Source: Hyphomonas sp.
Lineage (GTDB): Bacteria; Pseudomonadota; Alphaproteobacteria; Caulobacterales; Hyphomonadaceae
DNA: 46,397 bases
Direction of reading: 5' to 3'
Assembly (NCBI GenBank): GCA_016124495.1
Contig: WGNP01000010.1
Span: forward strand, 1-46,397
Shown: positions 1 to 7,896 of the stretch, piece after piece
Layout: each line of letters starts with the position of its first letter
How positions within the stretch are numbered: the stretch's first letter is position 1
The notes under the pieces: generated by a model
Database searches by the model: none
The model's input: only the letters and a program-made list of their open reading frames with translations
Told to the model about the DNA's origin: nothing
Program-made: the position numbers and the translations under genes

Positions 1-2260
1 AGGGGGCGACTGCCGGTGAGCGCGGGATGATCCGTGACGAGATCGTTTCGATCCACGCCCCCGCGAAGGGGGCGACACGGGGCGGGGCGGGCGTTGGCGC
101 GTCAATGTGGGGTTTCGATCCACGCCCCCGCGAAGGGGGCGACGCCGCACACCAGCGGCTTCGATGGCGGCGAGAATGTTTCGATCCACGCCCCCGCGAA
201 GGGGGCGACCCGCATTGCGTCGGAGGCGATCCGCGACAAGCAGTTTCGATCCACGCCCCCGCGAAGGGGGCGACGCGCGGCTCCGTCGCCGGAAAGCGCG
301 TGGAACGTTTCGATCCACGCCCCCGCGAAGGGGGCGACCCGCCGCTATGACGCGCACCGCGGCGCACTTAGGACAGTTTCGATCCACGCCCCCGCGAAGG
401 GGGCGACGACGTTCGGGCTGCTTGGGGAGCTATCCTGCCGGTTTCGATCCACGCCCCCGCGAAGGGGGCGACTACCCACGGCTCAGGCATGGATTGCAGA
501 TCCGAAGTTTCGATCCACGCCCCCGCGAAGGGGGCGACCTTGCCGTCAGAGCCCATCAGCATCGGATACTGGTTTCGATCCACGCCCCCGCGAAGGGGGC
601 GACGGCGGGGGTGCAACACCTCAATCGGTCCGCGCATGGTTTCGATCCACGCCCCCGCGAAGGGGGCGACCCAGCTCTGCCGTCCGCGTGCCCTGCGTTC
701 CGGGCGTTTCGATCCACGCCCCCGCGAAGGGGGCGACCTGTGGGGGCTCCACTTGCATGGCGTGGCGCTGGGGTTTCGATCCACGCCCCCGCGAAGGGGG
801 CGACGTCGGCCATGCCTTCGACCTTGAGATGGGCGAAGTTTCGATCCACGCCCCCGCGAAGGGGGCGACCGCTCCGCGACCGCCTCCTGAAGTTCCTTCA
901 AAGTGTTTCGATCCACGCCCCCGCGAAGGGGGCGACAGACCAGGGCCGTTTGATGCTCCGCCCAAAGACGTTTCGATCCACGCCCCCGCGAAGGGGGCGA
1001 CAAGCCGTTGCCCGCACGCAGGCCCGCAAGGATGCGGTTTCGATCCACGCCCCCGCGAAGGGGGCGACCATGGTCGCGGACAACTCCGACATTTCTGACA
1101 CGTTTCGATCCACGCCCCCGCGAAGGGGGCGACCTGATTCCCCAAAGCTGTTCCTCGCGGTCTACCTGTTTCGATCCACGCCCCCGCGAAGGGGGCGACC
1201 ATCCCGTATTGCCGTGGGTGAGAGATGACAAACGTTTCGATCCACGCCCCCGCGAAGGGGGCGACCTGGCGGCAACGGTTTCATATTCGACCGCCTGAGA
1301 GTTTCGATCCACGCCCCCGCGAAGGGGGCGACACCGCAGGGTCATCGCTTGCAAGGGTCATGCGCGGTTTCGATCCACGCCCCCGCGAAGGGGGCGACGC
1401 GTGCTGCTCATGGGCATCGTGCAGTGTATTCCGTTTCGATCCACGCCCCCGCGAAGGGGGCGACTGGTTAACAGATGCAGAGTATGCTTTCGTATTTGTT
1501 TCGATCCACGCCCCCGCGAAGGGGGCGACTGCGTGGCTGCAAGGCGGGCGAACGGCAAAACTTGTTTCGATCCACGCCCCCGCGAAGGGGGCGACTAGCC
1601 CTGGTGGACCCCAGCCCAATCGATTGCCATGTTTCGATCCACGCCCCCGCGAAGGGGGCGACATCCTACTGCTGCATATGTCGCCACTTTAGGCGCTGTT
1701 TCGATCCACGCCCCCGCGAAGGGGGCGACCACGGTCTGCCCGTTAATCACGGTGCCCTGAAGCGTTTCGATCCACGCCCCCGCGAAGGGGGCGACGCTCA
1801 AGCGCAGCAAGCGTCAGCTCGATGACTTCCGTTTCGATCCACGCCCCCGCGAAGGGGGCGACCCTTGCTGCCTCCCCTCAAGCGGAAGATGGCGCCGTTT
1901 CGATCCACGCCCCCGCGAAGGGGGCGACCTCTGGGCATTACGATTACCTAAGCCGACAACCAGTTTCGATCCACGCCCCCGCGAAGGGGGCGACAGCAGC
2001 TACAGAGCAAGCAGCAGATTGAGATGATGTTTCGATCCACGCCCCCGCGAAGGGGGCGACCGAAGCGCTCGGCCTGAAACGATAACACACAAGGGTTTCG
2101 ATCCACGCCCCCGCGAAGGGGGCGACACGGCATCGCCCCTTATGTGCCGCCTGCCAACGATGTTTCGATCCACGCCCCCGCGAAGGGGGCGACTCGCACG
2201 CGGCCAGAAGGCTGATCGGCTCTCAGAGGTTTCGATCCACGCCCCCGCGAAGGGGGCGAC
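1..2260 (-). CRISPR. Type I-C CRISPR array, 34 complete repeats plus one partial
   Basis: There are 34 complete copies of a 32-bp repeat, which on the plus strand starts GTTTCGATCC and ends GGGGGCGAC. They begin at 45, 112, 178, 243, 307, 376 and so on to 2229. The last 10 bp of another copy are at 1-10, so the array continues off the left edge. I saw no variant repeat. The 34 spacers are 32-37 bp, mostly 33-35, and all look different. Read on the minus strand the repeat folds into a 7-bp stem (CGCCCCC/GGGGGCG) followed by an 11-nt TGGATCGAAAC tail, the usual type I-C 5' handle. Transcription is therefore leftward, in line with the cas genes, and the newest spacers should be near 2229. Open frames through this region are artefacts of repeat periodicity. 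Confidence 0.99.
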
Positions 2261-2463
2261 CTCATCAATGATAACTGTCAGAATTCATTGAACAAGACTC
2301 GCAATTCCCGCGAACACAAAGATAGCCAAGCTGACCAGCACAGCCGAACCGCTCAAAAATTCACAATGTCAAACAACTTCAGTGTCTTGGGCCCGGCGCG
2401 AACATGTCGGCATTCTTCGGCACACTTACGGTTCGCGGACCCAGTCCACTTAGCCGACAATCG
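2261..2463 (-). promoter_or_regulatory. CRISPR leader region
   Basis: This 203-bp stretch lies between the cas2 stop codon and the first repeat in the transcribed (minus) direction. That is where the promoter and the integration signals for new spacers are expected. It is less GC-rich than the array, especially in the 50 bp next to the first repeat. A TTGACA-like -35 sequence is present on the minus strand at 2372-2367, but no convincing -10 box follows at the right distance. An 87-codon open frame on the plus strand here has no recognisable features and is not called as a gene. Confidence 0.75.
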
Positions 2464-2754
2464 TCATATGATGAGCGGGCCGTTGAGATCTTCGGCAGGC
2501 TTGGCGCCGACATGTTCGACGCGGCGCTCCCAATTCGAGCCCAGGTGGTAATACCTTAGACTGTCCTCTGACGGGTCAATGTGCGACTCCAATCTGGCCT
2601 TCAAAGTCACCCATTGGTGCGGATCCAATTCGATCTCGAACACCGAATATTGAACACGCTGACCGAAGTCCCGGCAGGCCTTTGCAACGCGCCTTAGCCG
2701 GCGCGCACCTCCGGATGTTGAGGTCCGCACATCATAGGTGACAAGGACCATCAT
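2464..2754 (-). CDS. cas2: CRISPR-associated endoribonuclease-fold protein Cas2 (type I-C)
   Basis: Small 96-residue protein with the ferredoxin-like Cas2 pattern. The first strand MVLVTYDV carries the conserved Asp, the middle has GQRVQYSVFE, and the I-C type ending reads WERRVEHVG then GPLII. Cas2 dimers bridge two Cas1 dimers to form the spacer integrase, acting on foreign DNA fragments at the leader-repeat junction. It is the last gene of the operon, 9 bp after cas1 and directly before the leader. Two successive ATG codons could serve as start. The length is normal for the family and nothing looks damaged. Confidence 0.97.
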   Translation of the reverse strand: MMVLVTYDVRTSTSGGARRLRRVAKACRDFGQRVQYSVFEIELDPHQWVTLKARLESHIDPSEDSLRYYHLGSNWERRVEHVGAKPAEDLNGPLII

Positions 2755-2763
2755 GTCAGAGCC

Positions 2764-3804
2764 TCATTTCCAGAATAGCGGCGGATAGCCATCGAGATCT
2801 CCCCTGAGATGGCGGGCCAGTAAAAGCGCCTGGAGGTGGGGCGTCAGGCCGATGGGGGCACGCTCTCCAATGAAGTCGTGCAGGCGCTCTTCGCGCTTGC
2901 GTTCCTGCCACGCGGTGAGAACGGTCTTACGAGCGTCGTCACGCATGGTCACTGCCCCAGTGTCGCTAACTACAAAGTCGGACGCGCGGAGTTGGCGCCT
3001 GTTGATTAATGCGAGCGCCAAACGGTCCGCCAAAGCAGGCCTGAGCTCTTCCATCAGATCAAGCGCAAGACTTGGCCGCCCGGGCCGGTCGCGGTGCAGG
3101 AAGCCGACTGCCGGGTCGAGGCCGACGCCTTCGAGAGCGCTTCGGCAATCGTGCGTCAACAAAGTGTAGAGAAACGAGAGCAGGGCGTTGACGGGGTCTA
3201 GGGGAGGGCGCCGCGACCGGCCCTGGAACTTCAACTCGTCGTCCGGTGACCGGATGAGGTGGTCAAACACACTGAAGTACAGCCGTCCCGCATCGCCTTC
3301 ATGACCGCGCAGTATGTCAATGCTGGTCGCCTGAGCAATCGAGCCCTGAAGCAGTAATTCGAGTCTGCGGCAGGCAATCTCGATGGCCTCGCGCGCTGGC
3401 GAAAGCATGTCGCCTGCGTGATCACGCAGGGCTCGCATCAGTACTGACCTCTGGTTAGCAAGTTTGCCGAGCACAATGCTGCGCACGATCTCAAGTCCGG
3501 CATCCCCCTCTGCAATGCGATATTGGGTGCGGCGCAAAAGCACATTGCCACTCACGGGTCCTTCTACCCGGGCCTGAAACCGGCCGGCCCGGTCGAGCAG
3601 GACGATGGATATACCCGCCTGGGCACAAGAGCCGATAAGCGCCGGGGAAACGTAGACCGCACCGAAGACGACGATCGAGGACAACATGTGGAAAGGAGCC
3701 CGCCGATCGGGTTCGCCTTCGATCTGAGCAACGAGGTTTTCGCCGTCCTTGCGCAGGCTTGCGCCTTCGGAGGTGACATAGACGGTGTTCAGCAGCTTCT
3801 TCAT
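2764..3804 (-). CDS. cas1: CRISPR-associated endonuclease/integrase Cas1 (type I-C)
   Basis: This 346-residue protein is the catalytic subunit of the spacer-acquisition complex, which inserts new spacers at the leader end of the array. The N-terminal beta domain opens LLNTVYVTSEGASL, the usual type I-C start. The metal-binding triad is intact, by family alignment: Glu169 in GHEGDAGRLYF, His237 in GFLHRDRPG and Asp249 in LALDLMEELRP. The start overlaps the cas4 stop by 4 bp (ATGA), so the two are probably translationally coupled. Full length for the family. Confidence 0.97.
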   Translation of the reverse strand: MKKLLNTVYVTSEGASLRKDGENLVAQIEGEPDRRAPFHMLSSIVVFGAVYVSPALIGSCAQAGISIVLLDRAGRFQARVEGPVSGNVLLRRTQYRIAEGDAGLEIVRSIVLGKLANQRSVLMRALRDHAGDMLSPAREAIEIACRRLELLLQGSIAQATSIDILRGHEGDAGRLYFSVFDHLIRSPDDELKFQGRSRRPPLDPVNALLSFLYTLLTHDCRSALEGVGLDPAVGFLHRDRPGRPSLALDLMEELRPALADRLALALINRRQLRASDFVVSDTGAVTMRDDARKTVLTAWQERKREERLHDFIGERAPIGLTPHLQALLLARHLRGDLDGYPPLFWK

Positions 3805-4493
3805 GCTTCGCCCAAAGGGTCGTCATCAGCGCGTAGCGCGGCGGCGAGTGCCCGCTCCCGCCAGGCAAGGGCCGGCTTTGATGCAAGTTTCGGCCGACAT
3901 AGTTCAATCAGCGAACAGGCCCGGCAAAGCGCAGCCTTATAAGTGGCGGGCGGCGTTTGATGGCTCAAGAATACATCGCGTAGGCTGTCGATGGTGGATT
4001 TGGTCAGCGCTCGCAGTTCGGAATCGAAGCGCACGACCGTTCGGCGCCGGGTCTGCGCATAGAACAGGGCGCCTTCAGGAACGCAGCGGCCTGTCATTTC
4101 TTCTAGACAAAGCGCTTGCGCACAAAGCTGTGCTTCATCGGCGCGGTGCAGCTTCGGCCTGCCGCGCTTGATTTCAACGGGGTAGGGCGTTTCACGATCG
4201 TCAGCAGAGGGATGAAATTCGACAAGATCGGCCACTCCTGCAATACGAAGCATACGAGACGCAAGATGGAGCGCCGTCACGCGCCTTACACCTCGGACCT
4301 TCCGGCTTCCGGTATCATCCGATGCCTGATGGAGAATATGGCCTTCGGCTGTCAGAACGTTTTCGGCCCATAAGCGCTCAAGATGGATGAGCGCCGCCTG
4401 CCGTAGGCAATAGACCGCGTGCTGGATCGCCGAAATGGGAATGGGCTCGCCGTCGGCCGACGATTCGTCTTCGGCAGAAGGCGCGCCCATCAC
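3801..4493 (-). CDS. cas4: CRISPR-associated exonuclease Cas4 (type I-C)
   Basis: About 229-230 residues, a RecB-like nuclease with an iron-sulfur cluster that trims prespacers and selects those with a correct PAM before Cas1-Cas2 integration. The cluster cysteines are visible: Cys29 (AVYCLRQ) and the C-terminal group Cys190, Cys193 and Cys199 (ALCRACSLIELC). The nuclease residues Asp89 (GVADLVEF) and Glu107-x-Lys109 (VEIKRG) and the AQLCAQALCLEEM helix are also present. Two adjacent start codons exist, GTG at 4493 and ATG at 4490; ATG may be the real one. It follows cas7 by 5 bp and overlaps cas1. Confidence 0.95.
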   Translation of the reverse strand: MMGAPSAEDESSADGEPIPISAIQHAVYCLRQAALIHLERLWAENVLTAEGHILHQASDDTGSRKVRGVRRVTALHLASRMLRIAGVADLVEFHPSADDRETPYPVEIKRGRPKLHRADEAQLCAQALCLEEMTGRCVPEGALFYAQTRRRTVVRFDSELRALTKSTIDSLRDVFLSHQTPPATYKAALCRACSLIELCRPKLASKPALAWRERALAAALRADDDPLGEA

Positions 4494-4498
4494 CGGAC

Positions 4499-5452
4499 CT
4501 ATATCCGCTCGACGATCTCGATCCCTTCGGGAAGGTCGCGCCGGTCGATCTTTACCAAATAGTCTGCAAATTTCCGCGCCGGGGGCAGGTTACCGAGTCC
4601 GGCGTCGTCCGGATCGCGGAACTCTCCACCTACATTCCGGCCAATGCTGACCCGATCGAACAAGTCGTGGGCCTTCGCGTTGCCGAGGGCATTTGCATGC
4701 TTGAACACGATCAGCTTTCGGGTGGCCATCTCTCCGCGCGCGGCGGAGCGATCATGCTCGAACATGCTCTCCAGCGCCTCCATCAACAGCGCAAGGTCAT
4801 CATCGTCGAAGCCGGTGCGCTCGGCCAGCTTGGCCGAAATGAAGCCATGTGCGCGGTAGAGGCCATAGGGCACGATATGCTTACGGCCCATTGTGCGATT
4901 GTCACTGCGCGCGTCGCCGTCATCACCTTCCTGCCGATCCCTTTTTTCCTTCTCGCTGGTGGCTGCCATGCGGGTGATCGAAATTTCGGATGGCACGATA
5001 GGCTCAACCGAGGCGGCAAACGTCAGCTGAACCGGTCCGCGCACCTGTCCGCAATTGACTCCCGTGGACATGACGGCCCCGAACGAACGCACATCATAGA
5101 AGTTTGCGCACATCCAGCGGCGGAGTGCATCCGCCTCTGCGTCATCTTTCGGATTGAGCTTGGCGTCCTTTTCGACCTTCTGGTCGCCGGGCCGGATTGC
5201 CTTATAAGCCATGCGGTGCCGGTCATTCAGGATTGATCCGTCCTGAACATAGATGTGTCGTCCATCGGTTCCTGCGTGCGCGAGTTCAATGTAATTTCTG
5301 ATCTTTCGCTTTAGGCAGACATCTGAAACGAGACCGTGATTGGTTTCCGCATCAAGGCGCGGAAGATTGCCCGCGTCCGGGTCACCATTCGGATTGCCAT
5401 TGGTCACATCGAAAAGGAGCACGAAATCAAAGCGATTCTTGAGGGCGGTCAT
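4499..5452 (-). CDS. cas7c: Type I-C Cascade backbone protein Cas7 (Csd2)
   Basis: This 317-residue subunit forms the helical backbone of the Cascade complex, coating the crRNA spacer in several copies. It opens NRFDFVLLFDVTNGNPNGDPDAGNLPR, the hallmark Csd2/Csh2 start. The middle has DVRSFGAVMSTG and the GQVRGPVQLTFAASVEPI segment, also family signatures. It lies between cas8c, whose stop overlaps its start by 4 bp, and cas4. Full length, no defects seen. Confidence 0.96.
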   Translation of the reverse strand: MTALKNRFDFVLLFDVTNGNPNGDPDAGNLPRLDAETNHGLVSDVCLKRKIRNYIELAHAGTDGRHIYVQDGSILNDRHRMAYKAIRPGDQKVEKDAKLNPKDDAEADALRRWMCANFYDVRSFGAVMSTGVNCGQVRGPVQLTFAASVEPIVPSEISITRMAATSEKEKRDRQEGDDGDARSDNRTMGRKHIVPYGLYRAHGFISAKLAERTGFDDDDLALLMEALESMFEHDRSAARGEMATRKLIVFKHANALGNAKAHDLFDRVSIGRNVGGEFRDPDDAGLGNLPPARKFADYLVKIDRRDLPEGIEIVERI

Positions 5453-7194
5453 TGTGCTATCTCCGGTGCTTCCGTCTCGCGGGATTGAAAAAATGTGCTT
5501 CTTTGATGGTAGTAACCAAGGCCGAAGAGGGCCTGCTCCTGCGCTGAGAGCGACGCGGGAAAAGGATCATCAGCTGGGCTGAGGTTTTCCATGATGGCTG
5601 AGAGTGCGCGTTCCAGCGTCACTTTGTAACTAGGTTTGCGCTTGGCGACTTTAGACAGATGGTTGGCCGCGTTGCGGTCAATTGCCGAGAAAACCTTTCG
5701 CGGCTGAGCCGAGGCTGAACCGTAGAATTTGTCCTTGATTGTTGCGTTGATGTTGCCACCCAACGCTGCCTCCTGGATGCGTTCGTAGACGGCAAATAGC
5801 CGTCCCAGCAGGTAGCCTTTGTCCTTGAAGTCCGGGTCGAGTGCCACAGGCGTTTCCTTTCGTTCGAAGTTACGGATGAGAACGGCCTTGAGCATTCCTG
5901 CGCGAAGTGCGTTGACCTCTCTGTCGGCACGGATGCGCATCAGCACGCTGGTCAGCAGAGTCAGGGGATAGCGGTTGCCCGTAAGAATTGCGCGCATCCA
6001 CTCCCCGGCGAGCTTGGGCGGTACGTTCTCACGCTTCCCGAGGACGGCCGTTTCGGCGAGATACTGCCAGAGCGGTGGAAACGGCGTTCGGGTCTGCGGC
6101 TCGATCTGCATGTCTGCCGCGAAACGCTGGTAATTTCTGGCGAGGCCGGCAAAGTCGCTCTCGTGCCAAAACCGAATTGAGATCCTCGCCGCGTTCGGCG
6201 CAAGGCCAAGAACATAAAAGCGAACGCCTGTTTCGAGCTTCGGATCGAGTTCGCCAAGCGGGCGACCGTTGCGAAGGCCTTCCAGGACCGCGCGAACCCT
6301 CTCCGATTGTTGTGTCTCGTCAATGCCCGAGAAACCCGCGAGCCAGATCTCCTGCGCGGTTTCCGCTGTCTCTACATCAGACGCGTCGGCCCAGAAAACG
6401 GTCGATGCATCACCGATCTGGATCCGGTTTCTGCTACCCTTGGCGAGAAATATGTTTAGCGCCGTCGTGTAGGCAAACGTAGCGGATTCGGATACGGGCG
6501 CGTTGCCTCCCTGGTCGTGTCCGTACGACTCGTAAGCAGTTGCGTTGAACGCAACGATCGAGCCACCGGAAGACTGCCCGCCCCAAACGCCCTTGATCGA
6601 TGGGTGAAGGCGCGCGACCGGGAGCCGCGCCCCCCGAACGAGACACACCTCGGCTTCACCGCTGGCGGCGGCCTGCATGGAGGCCCACAAGGTTTTTGCC
6701 GCGTCCCGGTCGTGCAGGAAGGTATTGTCGGGCCTTCGATCGGACTCGAGCGCGAAGACGACATTCTGGTCTTTGAGGTCTTCTGGCCATCCCAGCGAAA
6801 TGAACTGGTCAGGAGTCCACGACTTGAGAAAAAATCGAAATGCGATTAGGCCTATGTCTTCCGACTTTTCTAGCGCAGCCAGATGGTATTCGCGAAAGTA
6901 CGCGTGCTCTCGGTCGAGACGCTTTCCTTGACCCGCTGTGATCCCGAGCACATAGGCAGTTTTATCCCAAAGAAAGCTGCAGATTATTCCTGCAGACTTC
7001 TTTGGTGGTTGCGGTACCGCCAGCGCTCGTGGCTGTCGCTTGCTCCCTTCACCAGTGCGCAGATCGATGAGTTGCGCGACCGAGCCATCCTCGTTCAGCG
7101 AGATCAAGAATCCGATTTTTGCCAACGCATACCCAAACGGTGGCGCGTCCGGTAGGCGATCATAGGCGCGGGCGAGCGAAGCCAATATCGTCAT
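5449..7194 (-). CDS. cas8c: Type I-C Cascade large subunit Cas8c (Csd1)
   Basis: A 581-residue large subunit that recognises the PAM and starts R-loop formation, then recruits Cas3. The reading frame is open further upstream, but MTILASLARAYDRLPDAPPFGYA at 7194 is the typical Csd1 beginning, and this ATG overlaps the cas5 stop (ATGA). Other Csd1 features are CSFLWDKTAYVLGI near residue 80 and the C-terminal IFSLGYYHQR-like stretch, here LFGLGYYHQRSTFF. In type I-C a small Cas11c subunit is made from an internal start within cas8c; I could not place that start with confidence. Confidence 0.95.
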   Translation of the reverse strand: MTILASLARAYDRLPDAPPFGYALAKIGFLISLNEDGSVAQLIDLRTGEGSKRQPRALAVPQPPKKSAGIICSFLWDKTAYVLGITAGQGKRLDREHAYFREYHLAALEKSEDIGLIAFRFFLKSWTPDQFISLGWPEDLKDQNVVFALESDRRPDNTFLHDRDAAKTLWASMQAAASGEAEVCLVRGARLPVARLHPSIKGVWGGQSSGGSIVAFNATAYESYGHDQGGNAPVSESATFAYTTALNIFLAKGSRNRIQIGDASTVFWADASDVETAETAQEIWLAGFSGIDETQQSERVRAVLEGLRNGRPLGELDPKLETGVRFYVLGLAPNAARISIRFWHESDFAGLARNYQRFAADMQIEPQTRTPFPPLWQYLAETAVLGKRENVPPKLAGEWMRAILTGNRYPLTLLTSVLMRIRADREVNALRAGMLKAVLIRNFERKETPVALDPDFKDKGYLLGRLFAVYERIQEAALGGNINATIKDKFYGSASAQPRKVFSAIDRNAANHLSKVAKRKPSYKVTLERALSAIMENLSPADDPFPASLSAQEQALFGLGYYHQRSTFFQSRETEAPEIAQ

Positions 7195-7889
7195 TTGAGC
7201 ACTTCTGATGAGCCCGGTTGCGGCACGCGCATAACGCCTGCCTCCAGACGGGCACGGAAGAACATTGACGGCTTGCCCTTCTCCTGGTGGGCAATGTCCC
7301 ACAGCATAATGCCGAGGTCGCGCGGCACACTGAAACCAAGTTCCGGCATGCGGTGCTCCGGCAGCACGACGGGCAACGGCGCTGCAGGATCAAGTAATTC
7401 GAAGCACGCATCGAACTCTCGAGTGCCGAGGCAGGGCTGGTGGAAGCACTGCCCGCGCGCGGCGCGCCTGTTGAACGTGTCGAGATGCTTGCCCTCGTTG
7501 TCGTCCGCGCCAGCCTTGGACGTCATGACGAAGTGCGCCGCGATGACATAAGCTACATCGCTCAGGATCGTGGCTGCCCGTTGCTGACGGTCCTCGTCTG
7601 CGATGAGTTGAAGGCCCGCAAGGTCGCCCCGATTCATCGCCTGTTTTACCGAACTAGTTGGCACCTTCGAGCCAACCTCATTGCGCCGGAACGACTGGAA
7701 CCGGATCGGCTTCAGCACGTGAATCTCGTCAATCACCCAGCTGATCGCCGGTTTCCAGTGGATCGCCTCCAGTATTCCGCGTGCCGCCGAAGGGGTCATC
7801 ACGTCATAGGAAACACGCTCGACCTTCATCTCCGGCCGAGTGAAACAGGCCCGCGGACCCGTTACGAGAAGTTTGATGCCGTATGTCAC
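7191..7889 (-). CDS. cas5c: Type I-C crRNA-processing endoribonuclease Cas5c (Cas5d)
   Basis: This 232-residue RAMP protein replaces Cas6 in type I-C systems. It cuts pre-crRNA at the base of each repeat hairpin and stays bound to the 5' handle. Family landmarks are the start YGIKLLVTGPRACFTRPE, the segment YDVMTPSAARGILEAIHWKP, and HLDTFNRRAARGQCFHQPCLGTREF in the second half. The catalytic Lys/His cluster is expected around the KHLDTF region by family knowledge; I did not align it. It starts 7 bp after cas3 and overlaps cas8c. No cas6 is present, which fits this type. Confidence 0.96.
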   Translation of the reverse strand: MTYGIKLLVTGPRACFTRPEMKVERVSYDVMTPSAARGILEAIHWKPAISWVIDEIHVLKPIRFQSFRRNEVGSKVPTSSVKQAMNRGDLAGLQLIADEDRQQRAATILSDVAYVIAAHFVMTSKAGADDNEGKHLDTFNRRAARGQCFHQPCLGTREFDACFELLDPAAPLPVVLPEHRMPELGFSVPRDLGIMLWDIAHQEKGKPSMFFRARLEAGVMRVPQPGSSEVLK

Positions 7890-7896
7890 GTCGGTC

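Noticed and set aside
27..2133. Many long open frames in several reading frames rich in repeated Arg/Pro/Gly blocks
   Set aside because: They are produced by the 32-bp CRISPR repeat and run in parallel in several frames; none is a protein gene.
2288..2551. An 87-codon frame between array and cas2
   Set aside because: It crosses the leader and the end of cas2 on the other strand and resembles no known protein.
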